A stretch of DNA of 64,000 nucleotides from JBGAPH01 sp046349955. Lineage in GTDB: Bacteria > Planctomycetota > Planctomycetia > Pirellulales > JBGAPH01. The translations under genes were made by a program, and so were the position numbers. Positions 37,075 to 46,543 of this stretch are shown one piece after another. Within the stretch, counting starts at the first letter, position 1; each line of letters begins with the position of its first letter. The DNA is taken from positions 372,001 to 436,000 of the forward strand of contig JAXMBI010000001.1 of assembly GCA_046349955.1 (NCBI GenBank). The letters run 5' to 3'. The notes under the pieces are model-generated. The model searched no databases, was not told the origin of the DNA, and was given only the letters and a program-made list of their open reading frames with translations.

Positions 37075-37133
37075 CTCGCAAGGACACGAGTTGCCGCGGC
37101 GCCGCAGAGTTGCCTAAGGAATCGGGCCGCGCC

Positions 37134-38093
37134 ATGGCGTTTTTGATCGGAGTCGACGAAGCGGGCTATGGGCCGAACCTGGGGCCGTTGGTGGTGGCCG
37201 CCACGGTATGGGAAGTTCCCGAGGAGTTGCTCTGCGCTCCCCTCTACGGCGCGCTCCGCCGCGCCGTTTGCAGATCGCCCGAGCAAGCCGGCCAAACGCG
37301 ACTTGCGGTGGCGGATTCGAAGGCGATCTATCGCGCCGGCGAGGGGCTCGAGCCCCTCGAGCGCAACGTACTCGCCGCGTTGCGGATGACGGGTCTCGAA
37401 CTGGCCTGCTGGAGCGAATTGCTGCGGCTTGCCGCGCTCGCTCCGCTGGCCGGGGGTGATTTGCCCTGGCACGCCGAGCACGACCCGTGCTTGCCAACAG
37501 CCGCTTGTCCACGGGCTGTGGCTGCTTTGGCCGACTGCGCGTCGGAGCGACTCGCTCGCTTGGGGGTCCGTCTGGCCGCCATTCGGCTGCGGCCGGTGTT
37601 CCCTCGCGAATTCAACGAACTCGTTGAACGGCACGGACTGAAGAGCCAGGCGCTCTCCGTGGTGACGTTAGAACTATTGGGCGACGCCTTGGCCGCGTTG
37701 CCCCCGACGCGCGTGCTGGCTGTGTGCGACAAGCATGGGGGAAGGAACCGCTATGCCCACTTGCTCCAGGCCCAGTTTCCGGATCCCCTCATCGAGATCT
37801 ATGGGGAGGGGAGCGACCAAAGCGTGTATCGTTGGGGGCCGGCGGACGCTCGCGTGGAGACTCGGTTTTGTGCCCGAGGAGAGGCATTTCTGCCGACGGC
37901 CCTGGCCTCGATGGTCGCCAAGTACGTGCGGGAATTGAGTATGCTGGCGTTCAACCGGTTTTGGTGCGCTCGGCTGCCCGAACTTCGGCCGACGGCCGGC
38001 TATCCCACCGATGCCCGCCGATTCGACCGCGAGGTCGGCGCGCTGCGGGCGCAACTTGGCATCGAAGAGCGGTGCTATTGGCGGTCTCGCTAG
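37134..38093 (+). CDS. Ribonuclease HII-like protein
   Basis: 319 residues from ATG 37134; the longer upstream frame overlaps the preceding gene. Motifs follow RNase HII: 'GVDEAGYGPNLGPLVVAA' with the Asp8-Glu9 metal pair, 'VADSK', 'AVCDKHGGRN' as the third acidic site and 'ALASMVAKYVREL' for 'ASIIAKVxRD', and 'AGYPTD' near the C-terminus. The normal GRG of the family (contacting the ribonucleotide junction) reads GYG here, and the protein is ~100 residues longer than typical RNase HII. It may process RNA/DNA hybrids, but the altered motif argues for a separate subfamily. Confidence 0.7.
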   Translation: MAFLIGVDEAGYGPNLGPLVVAATVWEVPEELLCAPLYGALRRAVCRSPEQAGQTRLAVADSKAIYRAGEGLEPLERNVLAALRMTGLELACWSELLRLAALAPLAGGDLPWHAEHDPCLPTAACPRAVAALADCASERLARLGVRLAAIRLRPVFPREFNELVERHGLKSQALSVVTLELLGDALAALPPTRVLAVCDKHGGRNRYAHLLQAQFPDPLIEIYGEGSDQSVYRWGPADARVETRFCARGEAFLPTALASMVAKYVRELSMLAFNRFWCARLPELRPTAGYPTDARRFDREVGALRAQLGIEERCYWRSR

Positions 38094-38111
38094 AGCCCTC
38101 GAGGACCTTTC

Positions 38112-38600
38112 ATGAAACTGTTCATCGTGCGGCATGCCTGGGCGGGCGAAGCGGGCGATCCCGAGTATCCGGACGACCGCTTGCGTCCGCTCACGGCGGA
38201 AGGCCGCGCGCGGTTTCGAGAAGTTGTCCGCGCGCTTGCGAAGCGCGGAATGGCCCCCAGCATCATCGCGACCAGTCCGCTCGTGCGCTGCCGTCAAACC
38301 GCCGAGATCATCGTCGAGGTGCTCGGAGGCGGCATTCCGCTCGTCGAACTGCCGGCGCTTGCGCCGGAAAGCGATCTGAAAGCCCTGGTGACCTGGACCC
38401 AACGACAGCAGGCGGAGGCCGTGGCCTGGGTCGGGCACGCGCCCGATGTGGGCTTGCTCGCGGCCGAGATGATTGGGGATTGCAGCGCCGACATTCGCTT
38501 CGCCAAGGGAACGATTGCCTGCATCGACTTTCCCGGCGGCTGCGCGCGGGCAGCCGGCCAGCTTGTTTGGCTGGCTACGGCGAAGTCGCTGGGGCTTTAG
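38112..38600 (+). CDS. SixA-like histidine phosphatase
   Basis: 162 residues. RHG-fold phosphatase: 'MKLFIVRHAWAGE' with the catalytic His8, 'SPLVRCRQTAEII' and the second His in 'AVAWVGHAPDVG'. SixA homologues remove phosphate from phospho-His of Hpt domains; whether it acts on the window's Hpt proteins is speculation. ATG 38112, 18 bp after the RNase HII-like stop. Confidence 0.88.
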   Translation: MKLFIVRHAWAGEAGDPEYPDDRLRPLTAEGRARFREVVRALAKRGMAPSIIATSPLVRCRQTAEIIVEVLGGGIPLVELPALAPESDLKALVTWTQRQQAEAVAWVGHAPDVGLLAAEMIGDCSADIRFAKGTIACIDFPGGCARAAGQLVWLATAKSLGL

Positions 38601-38723
38601 AGCCTGCAGCGCTGCGTCCACGAGCCTGCCGTATTGGCCGCATGGAACTCGTTTTCGGTCACGGGTATACTTGTTGCGCTCGCTGGCTTTCGTAGCACCC
38701 CCACCCTGGTCGACCCAGAATCC

Positions 38724-39011
38724 ATGCACTGCCTAAACGTGTGGCTCACGGTAACCAATGCGGCCGACGTGCCCGAGATTGGGCGGCTGTTGGCCGAGGC
38801 CGCGCGGCTCTCCCGCACGGAACCGGGCTGTCTGCGGTTCGAAGTCTATCATTCGCAGGCCGATCCGCAGCGGTTCATGCTGCACGAGCATTGGTCGGAT
38901 AAGGCAGCCTGGGAGGCGCATCGCACGGAACGCGCCTATACTCAGATCTACCAGCCGCAGGTGTTGCCCCGCGTCACTCGCGAAGGACATCCTTGCACTT
39001 TGCTGGATTGA
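38724..39011 (+). CDS. Antibiotic biosynthesis monooxygenase (ABM) family protein
   Basis: 95 residues from ATG 38724 (MHCLNVWLTVTNA). Short ABM-fold domain: 'EPGCLRFEVYHSQADPQRFMLHEHW' pattern and 'YQPQVLP'. Members are cofactor-free or heme-dependent small dimeric enzymes with varied roles. The upstream ATG at 38634 gives a hydrophobic non-conserved stretch and is rejected. Confidence 0.8.
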   Translation: MHCLNVWLTVTNAADVPEIGRLLAEAARLSRTEPGCLRFEVYHSQADPQRFMLHEHWSDKAAWEAHRTERAYTQIYQPQVLPRVTREGHPCTLLD

Positions 39012-39080
39012 ATCGCTACGCCAAGCCTGCGGCGGAAGTCGCTTCCGGGTTTCTCCAATTGACCCAGGGTAAACGAGCCG

Positions 39081-39536
39081 ATGGCCGAGTCCCAACTCGA
39101 GTTCGGTGGACAAGAAGAGTTCCGCGCCACGCCGGAGCAGGTATACGCAGCGCTCACCGATCTCGAGGCGATGTCGACGAGCATTCCCGACCTCGAGTCG
39201 TGGCGGCAAGTCGATCCGCACACGATTGAATGCACCGTACGCCCGGGCTTTTCCTTTTTGCGGGGCACGCTCAAGGTGACGATCGTCACGGAGCGATCCG
39301 ATCCTCCTCATTCGGCGTCGATGAAGATCCATTCCAAAGGGATCGGGGCCGAGGTGGTGGTCGAGAGCGGTTTCGAACTGGAACCAAGCGAGGCCGGAGC
39401 GCGGCTGATCTGGCGCGCCCGCATCGTGCAACTCAAGGGGCTCGTGGCCACGGTCAGCCCGGCGCTCGTGCGCGGCGCGGCTGAAACGGTGCTCGGCCGG
39501 GCCTGGAAGAACGTCCACGCCCGCCTGAGCGCATGA
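39081..39536 (+). CDS. SRPBCC/CoxG-like protein
   Basis: 151 residues. The START-like helix-grip fold with 'EEFRATPEQVYAALTDLEAMS', the alternating strands and the C-terminal helix 'LVRGAAETVLGRAWKNVHA' fit CoxG (carbon monoxide dehydrogenase subunit G)-like proteins, which bind hydrophobic ligands. No cox or CO dehydrogenase genes surround it, so the substrate is unknown. Confidence 0.75.
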   Translation: MAESQLEFGGQEEFRATPEQVYAALTDLEAMSTSIPDLESWRQVDPHTIECTVRPGFSFLRGTLKVTIVTERSDPPHSASMKIHSKGIGAEVVVESGFELEPSEAGARLIWRARIVQLKGLVATVSPALVRGAAETVLGRAWKNVHARLSA

Positions 39537-39538
39537 AA

Positions 39539-39569
39539 GCGGCCCGGTCGCCGGAGGGCGCCGGGCCGC
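39539..39569. terminator. Strong hairpin between convergent SRPBCC and Calx-beta genes
   Basis: GCGGCCCGG (39539-39547) pairs perfectly with CCGGGCCGC (39561-39569), loop TCGCCGGAGGGCG. It lies between two convergent genes (stop at 39536 and 39599) and likely terminates one or both, though no T tract follows. Confidence 0.6.
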
Positions 39570-39598
39570 GAAGAACGGTTCCTGCGCGAGCCTTTCGA

Positions 39599-42500
39599 CT
39601 ACGACCAGTCGCCTTCGTAGGCCAGGGCGAAGTCGATCGCGTCTTGGCTGGCCGTATCCTTGTCGGCGCTGCTGGAGAGCGCCGAGGCCTTGGCCATTTC
39701 GAAGCCCCAGGCCGCGACATAGTAATCGCCGTCGCGCTGCATCGTCATCAGGTTGCCGCGGGCGGAGAACTGGTCGTTGAAGGCCGAGTCGTGCAGCGTC
39801 ACGGCGTCGATGCCGCCGCCGCCGTCGACGCGAATCTGGGCCACGTTGTTCACCGCCACCGAATAGCCGGCGCCGTCGATCGTGGCGAAGCCGCGTGTCA
39901 GGTTCACGTTTTCGTTGCCCGACGAGCCGACCAGCATCGCCTGGTCGTTGCCGCCGTTGCCGTTCACGACGATGTGGTTCACGGTCGAGCGGTCGTACTC
40001 GTGGGTCTGGCCGTTCACCGTGATCTTCAGCGTGTCGCCGGCGGTGAACTCGATTACGTCGTCGCCCGAACTGCCTTGCACGGTCACCGTGTCGCCGTCC
40101 TGGACCACGTCGGCCGACACTCGCAGCGTGGCGCTGCTCGAGTTGCCGCCAACCTTGAGCAGATACGACTGGTCGGGCGAGGTCTGATAGTTCAGATCGG
40201 CCGTCGATCCCGAGGCGGAACTGGCCAGCTTGTTGAGGTTGCTGTCGTACAGCTCCAAGTTGACGCTCCCCTTGGCGCTCGAGGCAGCCGCCTTCAACGA
40301 GGCGACGCCGCCGTCGATCGAGTACCAGAAGCCGCTGCTCGTCGATACGACGCTGTTGAGAATGTCCTGAGCGGTGAGGCTGGCGATCGAGTTGCGCTTC
40401 GACACGAATTCCGGCCGCAGGCCCGACTCGCCGAACAGGTAGTTGTTCGCGTTCATGTTCGAGGTCAGGGCGACGTTGAACGTGTCGTTGGCCGGAATGC
40501 CGTTGCCGCCGGCCGAGCCCGCCTTCTCCGCGCCGTCGAGGTAGAAGCCCGGCTGCGTTTCGATGAGCTGGTAGTTGCCCGGCGCGATGTTCTCGAAGGC
40601 AAAGTCGCCGTTGGCGTCGGTGGTCCGCGACTGGCTGACGGACAGGCCCGTGAGCGTGGTCCCGGTCAACCGGATGGCAATGCCGCCCAGGCCCTTTTCG
40701 TTGCTCTCCTTGCCCCCCGTGCGGTTGGTATCGAGATACACCGTGCCGGCGATGCGGCCGGGCGTGGCGGCCTCGGCATCGTCGTTGGTGATGGTGCCAG
40801 TCGCCGTGCCGTCGGCGATCGTGGCGTTGGTCGGATTGCTGAGGGTGAGCGTCAGCGTTTCGTTCGGTTCGAAAATCGCGTCGCCGATCACTCGCACGTT
40901 GACGGTCGTCGACGTTTGACCGGCCGGAATGGTGGCCTGCGTGCTGATGCTCTCGAAGTCGGCGCCTGCGGTGGCGGTGTTGCCGGTGGTGGTGTAGGTG
41001 AAGGTCACCGGCAGCGAAGTGGGGGCCGACAACGAGACCACGAACGCCAGATTCACTTGGCCGGAGTTGCCCTCGACCACACTGGCGTCGGCCACGGAAA
41101 GCGTGGGCGGGTTGTCGTCGTCGGTGATCGTCCCCACGGCTTGGCCATCGGAGATGGCGGCGTTGCCCACGGCGGTGAGGTTCACGAAGAACGTTTCCGA
41201 TGCCCCTTCGTCCAGCGTGTCGCCGTTGATGAGGACGGTGAAGGTCTTCGTCGTCTCGCCGGGATTGAAGGTGATCGTTTCCCCCGACTTGGCGACGAAA
41301 TCAGTGCCGGAACTGGCCGTGTTGGGAGCGGTGGACGCGGTGACCGAGATCGCAGTCGTGGCGGCGGCCGACAGCGTCAGCGTGAACACCATCTCCTTCG
41401 TGCCGCTGTTGCCCTCGACGATCGTTTGATCCGCGATCGAAATCGTCGGCACGTTGGCGATCTGCACGGTGGCGCCCGCAAAATCGAGCTCGTTCTCGAG
41501 CAACGCCAAGTTGGTGCCCGACATCACGGTCAGATGTTCGTTGAGATCGCCCCCGTTGATGCCGAAGGTCACCGTGCCGGTCGTCGAACCGGCCTTCATG
41601 GGCACCTTGTACACGAGCACCTGGCGCGGCCCCAGCGGCGTCAGGCTGACCGCCCCCGCTTCATCGATCAATCCAGCGGTGGTCGTCGTTCCCGCTTGAC
41701 CCAAGTTGTAGGCCGGATTGTAGGTAATGGCGCCGTCGACCGAAACCAGGTTCGAGTTGTAGGTGACGTCTGCGTAGGCCGATTGCGTGCCCGAGGGCAT
41801 GGCGCGCAGATCCTCGACGGAGACCTCGATGAAGAAGCTCTGGTTGGGCGTCAGCGTGTTGATCGGGTTGCCGTTGATGTCGGTGACCCGCACGCTGTAA
41901 CGCGCCTGCTTGGCGCCGTCGGCGCCGGAGTCGCGAATCGTCCCCACGGCCTGGCCATCGCCGATCGTCCCGTTGACCGGGTTCGACAGGTTGACGAAGA
42001 ACGTCTCTTCCGGCTCGTTGGCCACCGTGTCGTTGAGAACCTCGACATTGAAGGTGGCCGAGGTCTGTCCGGCGGGGATGGTCACCGTGCCCGTGTTGCC
42101 TGTGAAGTCCTGACCGGCCGTCGCGGTGCCGTTGGCGGTGCTGAAGTTGACCTTCGTGTCGAGTCCGCTCGAACGGTTGAGCGTCACGGTGAACGTGGCC
42201 TGCGACGACTTGCCGGTGAATTCGTTGACCACGATGTCGCCAATCGAAATCGTGGGAGGCGCGTCATCGTTGAGGATCGTTCCGATCGCCTTGGTGCGAC
42301 CGAGTTCGGCGCCGACCGGGTTCGTCAGGTTGACGGCGAACTGCTCGTTGGCCTCGTAGCGGGACTCGCCCCGCACGATCACCGTGAACTGCTGCAACGT
42401 TACGCCCGGCGCGAAGGTCAGCGTGCCGGTCTGCGCGGCGTAGTCCCCCTCGCTCCCCGTCGCCGAACTGGCGGTGATGTCGGCGGTGGCGAAATTGACC

Positions 42501-45500
42501 GTTACGGTTTGGTCGCTGGCCTTGTTCAGCCGCGCGGTGAACACGAACTGCTGCGGGGTGTTGTTGTCGCCTTCGTTCTGCGACACGTCGTCGATGGTGA
42601 GCGTGAGGGCAGTGTCGCCGTCGTCCTGGATCGTGCCGACGCCCTCGGCGTCGGCCAGCGTGGCGCCGGTGGGGTTGAGCAACCGCAGAAAGAACCGTTC
42701 GTTCCCCTCGGCCAGCGTGTCTCCCTTGACCTTGACGGTGACCGTCTTCGAGGTCTCGCCGGCCGCAAAGGTCAGCGTGCCCGAGGCGCCCACATAGTCG
42801 AGGTCCACCTGAGCCGTATCCTCGGCCGTGGTGTATTGCACGGTGACCGGCGTGGTTTGGGCGGCCGAGAGCGTGACGGTGAAGACCATGTCGGTTTCGC
42901 CCGAATTGCCTTCGGCGACCGAGGCGTCGTTGACCGACAGCGTCGGCTGAGCGCTCGTGTCATCGTTGGTGATGGCGCCTTCGCCTTGCCCGTCGGCGAT
43001 CGTCGCGCCGGTCGGATTCGACAGCACGACGAGCACGGTTTCGTTCGGTTCGACCGTGGTGTCGCCGTTGACGACGACGGCGATCGTCTTGCTGGTTTCG
43101 CCGGCGGCGAACGTCAACGTGCCGGTTTGCGAGACATAGTCGCTCCCCGAGGCGGCCGTGCCGTTGCCCGTGGCGAAATCGACCGTCACCGCGCTCGTCT
43201 GCGCGGCCGAGAGCGTGACCACGAAGTTGAGCAGCGTCGTGCCGGTGTTTCCTTCGGCCACCGTGGGATCGCTGATCGACAGCGTGGGCAGCACGGCGTC
43301 GTCGTTGGTGATCGTGCCGGTGGCCTGCCCATCGGCGATCGTGGCGCCGCTGGGAGTCGAGAGATTCACGAGGAAGGTTTCGTTCCCTTCGACCACGCTG
43401 TCGCCATTGATGGTGATCGCGATCGTCTTCGTCGTTTCCCCGGCGGCGAAGGTGAGCGTGCCGCTCTTGGCCACGTAATCGCTGCCGGCGATGGCCGAGC
43501 CGTCGGCGGTGGCGTAGCTGACCGTCACCTGACCTGCCGCCGCCGCGGAAAGAGTGACCGTGAAGGTCAGCGTCTTCGTGCCTGAGTTGCCTTCGGCGAT
43601 GGGAGTCGGATCGGCGATCGAGAGAGCCGGCGTGTTGTCGTCGTCGACGATCGTTCCTACGGCTTGGCCGTCGGCGATCGTGGCAAAGGTCGTCCCGCTG
43701 AGGTTGACCAGGAACGTTTCATTCGGCTCGACATCCGTGTCGCCGTTGATCGTCACGGCGATTTTCTTGCTGGTTTCGCCGGCGGCGAAGGTAATCGAGC
43801 CGGTCGCGGCCGTGTAATCGGTTCCTGCGACCGCCGTTTGATCGGCGGTGGCGTAGTTGAACGTAATCGGCAAGCCGCTGGCGGCGGAGAGCGTGACCGT
43901 GAACTCGAGGGTCTTGGTTCCGTTGTTCCCTTCGACGATTTGCGCGTCGGCGATCGAGGCCGACACCGCGGGATCGTCGTCGAGAATCACGCCCAGCGTC
44001 TGCGGCGTGGCGATCGTCGCCCCGTTGGCGTTGGTCAGATTCAGCGCCACCGTTTCATTGCTTTCGTCGAGCGTGTCGCCATTGACCAGGATCGTGACGG
44101 TCTTGCTCGTTTCGCCCGGCGCAAAGGTCAGCGTGCCCGACGTGGGCTGGTAATCGGGCCCGCCCGCGGTGCCGTCTTGCGAGGCGTAGTCAACGGTCAC
44201 GGCCGTCGTCGCGGCCGCCGAGAGCGTGATGGTGAACACCAGCGACGCCGTGCCGGAGTTGCCCTCGAGCACGGTGGGTACGTTGCTGACCGCAATCGTC
44301 GGCAAGCCAGGGCCGTCGTCGTCGAGGATCGTGCCGAAGCCTTGGCCGTCGACGATGCCATAGCCGCCCGTAACGTTCGACAGATTGACGAGCACGGTTT
44401 CGTCGGGTTCGTCGACCGTGTCGCCGTTGACGACGACGGTGAACGTCTTGCTGGTTTCCCCGGCCGCAAACGTCAGCGTGCCGGACTTCGCGATGTAGTC
44501 GGTTCCGGCGGTGGCGGTGCCGTCGGCGGTGGCGAAGTCCACGGTCACCGCTTCCGTGGAAGCCTTGGAGAGCGTGACGGTGTAGATCAGGTCAACCGTG
44601 CCGGAGTTGCCTTCTTGGATGGCCGGCGCGTTGGCGATGGAAATGCCCAAGTCATCGTCTTGGATCAGCACGGTGGAAGTGCCGTTGTCGATGCCGGCGA
44701 CGCCGCCGTCGTCCAGGATCACGCGGAAAGAGCGGTTGGTCTGGGCCTCGGTGTTGCCGATCACCGGCACGCGGATTTCGCCTGCAGTCTTGCCTGCGGC
44801 GATCGTAATCGTGCCGGTCGTCGTGGCGACATAATCCGTGCCCGCCTTGGCCGTGTTGTCTTCCGTGTGGTACTTGATGACGACGTCTTGCGCGGCGGCC
44901 TGCGAGAGCGTAACGGCGACCACTGCATCGGAGTTGCCGGCGTTGCCTTCCGGAGCGCTGACATTCGCCTGCAGGTTGATGCGCACGGACTGATCGTTGT
45001 CGAGGATCGTGCCAACTGCCTCGCCCCCCGCGATTGTCGCGTTCAGGGCATTCGACAAGTTGAAGGCGAACGTCTCGGTCGGTTCCTCGAGGTCGTCGGA
45101 GAGGATCTGGATCGCCACCTGCCGCGACGTCTGCCCCGGCTGGAAGTTGAGGGTGCCGTTGAGCGAGTTGTAGTCTTGGCCGGCGGTCGCGGTGATGCCC
45201 GGCGTGGCGTAGCTCACGCTGACCGGCAGGGTCGACGTGTGAGAGAGCGTGACGGTGAACACGATCGTGGTGTTGCCGGGGCTCGTCTCGCGGACGGCCG
45301 CGGGACTGCTCACGCTGATTGTCGGCGGCGCGCCGTCGTCGTTGGTCAGCGTACCGACCGCTTCGCCGTCAGTGATGTTGCCCCCCGAGGCATTCGACAG
45401 GAGGACGCGGAACGTTTCAGTCGGCTCGGCCTGCGAGTCGCCGACGATCGGAATCGTGATCACCTTCGAGGTTTCCCCCGGCGCGAAGGTGAGCGTGCCG

Positions 45501-46543
45501 CTCGACGTCGTGTAGTCTTGCCCAGCGACGGCGGTGGCGTCTTGCGTGGCGTAGTTGACCGTCACCGCGCTGGAACTGGCGGCCGAAAGTGAGACCGTGA
45601 ACTGCATCTGGCCGGCGGCGTTGCCCTCGTCGGCCGTCACATCGGCGATCGTGATGTTGGGCGGGGTTTCGGCCGTCACCGTGACGCTCGCCCCCACGAA
45701 CTCGATCTCGTCGTTCAGCACCGGCGTGTTGGTGCCGTAGAGCAGGATGTCGTGGGCCGGCTTGGTGTCGGCCGGGTCGGGGGCAAAGTTCAGCGTGCCT
45801 GCCGCGTTGGCTGTGAAGGGCACGGTGAACACGAGCTTCTCGTCGGCGCCCGTCGGCGTCAGTCCGGCGAATGCGCCGGCTTCGTCCACCAGGCCGGCGG
45901 TGGCCGTCGTGCCCGACTTGCCGCTGGCATAGTCGGCCGAGTAGGCGATCGCGCCGTTGACCTTGGCCAGGTCGGACTGATAGGTGATGTCGGTGTAGAC
46001 CGCGAAGGCGCCGCTCGCGCTCGCGCGCAGATCTTGCACGAAAGCCCGCACGAAGAACGTGTCGCCCACCTTCACGCTGCTGAGCTGGTTCCCCTGGGCA
46101 TCGACGACCGCCAACCGGACGCGGACCTTGTCGTTCGGGTCGGCAGTCGCCAGGGCATTGAGCACCACCAGGGCGTCGCGCGGACTCAGTTGCTGATCAC
46201 CGTCGACGTCCCCCTCGTGGCCCAACGGGGTCAGTGTGTCGCCGGCCAGGGCGACCGCCGGGCTATCGTCCAGCGCGCGGGCGCCATAGGTGTTCAGGTC
46301 GTTGACCAGCATCAACGCGTCGCGCGGGGCAAGCGCGCCGTCGGAATCGACGTCGCAGCGCGCGAGCATATCGGCCGTAATCTGAACATCCGCCGAAGTA
46401 TCGCCCGCCAGCAGAGCACGCGCTTCCAATTGCTCTCCCCACAGGCTAGGACGCACATCGCGGTGCGGCGCCAACTCGGGGCGGCGAAGGAAGGCGAGCG
46501 AGCGAGAAAACTTACCGCGAACCGAGTTCGGGGTGCTCTTCAT
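39599..46543 (-). CDS. Giant Calx-beta / dockerin surface protein
   Basis: 2,314 residues from ATG 46543 (MKSTPNSVRGKFSRSLAF). N-terminal 'LEARALLAGD' matches the planctomycete LEPR-like sorting motif. Two EF-hand-like dockerin loops (DVDSDG... and DVDGDQQ..., about 64-130). Then a cohesin-like module, eleven Calx-beta domains, a second copy of that module, two more Calx-beta domains, an SdrD-B-like domain ('GRIAGTVYLDTNR'), a PPC-like domain, and a C-terminal hemolysin-like Gly/Asp/Asn repeat. Each Calx-beta copy has an 'EGNSG' turn, 'DYxAxSGTLTFAxGETSK' and an 'ETFxVNLS' strand. Calcium-binding surface or matrix protein; no anchor helix at the C-terminus. Confidence 0.92.
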   Translation of the reverse strand: MKSTPNSVRGKFSRSLAFLRRPELAPHRDVRPSLWGEQLEARALLAGDTSADVQITADMLARCDVDSDGALAPRDALMLVNDLNTYGARALDDSPAVALAGDTLTPLGHEGDVDGDQQLSPRDALVVLNALATADPNDKVRVRLAVVDAQGNQLSSVKVGDTFFVRAFVQDLRASASGAFAVYTDITYQSDLAKVNGAIAYSADYASGKSGTTATAGLVDEAGAFAGLTPTGADEKLVFTVPFTANAAGTLNFAPDPADTKPAHDILLYGTNTPVLNDEIEFVGASVTVTAETPPNITIADVTADEGNAAGQMQFTVSLSAASSSAVTVNYATQDATAVAGQDYTTSSGTLTFAPGETSKVITIPIVGDSQAEPTETFRVLLSNASGGNITDGEAVGTLTNDDGAPPTISVSSPAAVRETSPGNTTIVFTVTLSHTSTLPVSVSYATPGITATAGQDYNSLNGTLNFQPGQTSRQVAIQILSDDLEEPTETFAFNLSNALNATIAGGEAVGTILDNDQSVRINLQANVSAPEGNAGNSDAVVAVTLSQAAAQDVVIKYHTEDNTAKAGTDYVATTTGTITIAAGKTAGEIRVPVIGNTEAQTNRSFRVILDDGGVAGIDNGTSTVLIQDDDLGISIANAPAIQEGNSGTVDLIYTVTLSKASTEAVTVDFATADGTATAGTDYIAKSGTLTFAAGETSKTFTVVVNGDTVDEPDETVLVNLSNVTGGYGIVDGQGFGTILDDDGPGLPTIAVSNVPTVLEGNSGTASLVFTITLSAAATTAVTVDYASQDGTAGGPDYQPTSGTLTFAPGETSKTVTILVNGDTLDESNETVALNLTNANGATIATPQTLGVILDDDPAVSASIADAQIVEGNNGTKTLEFTVTLSAASGLPITFNYATADQTAVAGTDYTAATGSITFAAGETSKKIAVTINGDTDVEPNETFLVNLSGTTFATIADGQAVGTIVDDDNTPALSIADPTPIAEGNSGTKTLTFTVTLSAAAAGQVTVSYATADGSAIAGSDYVAKSGTLTFAAGETTKTIAITINGDSVVEGNETFLVNLSTPSGATIADGQATGTITNDDAVLPTLSISDPTVAEGNTGTTLLNFVVTLSAAQTSAVTVDFATGNGTAASGSDYVSQTGTLTFAAGETSKTIAVVVNGDTTVEPNETVLVVLSNPTGATIADGQGEGAITNDDTSAQPTLSVNDASVAEGNSGETDMVFTVTLSAAQTTPVTVQYTTAEDTAQVDLDYVGASGTLTFAAGETSKTVTVKVKGDTLAEGNERFFLRLLNPTGATLADAEGVGTIQDDGDTALTLTIDDVSQNEGDNNTPQQFVFTARLNKASDQTVTVNFATADITASSATGSEGDYAAQTGTLTFAPGVTLQQFTVIVRGESRYEANEQFAVNLTNPVGAELGRTKAIGTILNDDAPPTISIGDIVVNEFTGKSSQATFTVTLNRSSGLDTKVNFSTANGTATAGQDFTGNTGTVTIPAGQTSATFNVEVLNDTVANEPEETFFVNLSNPVNGTIGDGQAVGTIRDSGADGAKQARYSVRVTDINGNPINTLTPNQSFFIEVSVEDLRAMPSGTQSAYADVTYNSNLVSVDGAITYNPAYNLGQAGTTTTAGLIDEAGAVSLTPLGPRQVLVYKVPMKAGSTTGTVTFGINGGDLNEHLTVMSGTNLALLENELDFAGATVQIANVPTISIADQTIVEGNSGTKEMVFTLTLSAAATTAISVTASTAPNTASSGTDFVAKSGETITFNPGETTKTFTVLINGDTLDEGASETFFVNLTAVGNAAISDGQAVGTITDDDNPPTLSVADASVVEGNSGQVNLAFVVSLSAPTSLPVTFTYTTTGNTATAGADFESISTQATIPAGQTSTTVNVRVIGDAIFEPNETLTLTLSNPTNATIADGTATGTITNDDAEAATPGRIAGTVYLDTNRTGGKESNEKGLGGIAIRLTGTTLTGLSVSQSRTTDANGDFAFENIAPGNYQLIETQPGFYLDGAEKAGSAGGNGIPANDTFNVALTSNMNANNYLFGESGLRPEFVSKRNSIASLTAQDILNSVVSTSSGFWYSIDGGVASLKAAASSAKGSVNLELYDSNLNKLASSASGSTADLNYQTSPDQSYLLKVGGNSSSATLRVSADVVQDGDTVTVQGSSGDDVIEFTAGDTLKITVNGQTHEYDRSTVNHIVVNGNGGNDQAMLVGSSGNENVNLTRGFATIDGAGYSVAVNNVAQIRVDGGGGIDAVTLHDSAFNDQFSARGNLMTMQRDGDYYVAAWGFEMAKASALSSSADKDTASQDAIDFALAYEGDWS
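40780..45665 (-). repeat. Thirteen Calx-beta coding repeats with an inserted module
   Basis: Thirteen ~100-residue copies (about 310 bp each) in two blocks: eleven in the 45.6-41.9 kb interval and two in 41.4-40.8 kb, separated by a ~150-residue module that also occurs once at the N-terminus. Copies are clearly related at protein level but not identical; the first copies (about 45.3 and 45.0 kb) are the most divergent. Confidence 0.85.

Noticed and set aside
36441..37133. 231-residue N-terminal extension of the RNase HII-like frame
   Set aside because: It overlaps the YCF48/CBM9 coding region in another frame and is Arg-rich; the ATG at 37134 starts the conserved MAFLIGVDEAG.
39533..43585. 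1,350-residue open frame on the strand opposite the Calx-beta gene
   Set aside because: It is an antisense shadow of codon-biased repeats (Arg/Gly/Val-rich, no domain), and the minus-strand gene has clear Calx-beta motifs. The neighbouring 43664-45592 frame has the same origin.
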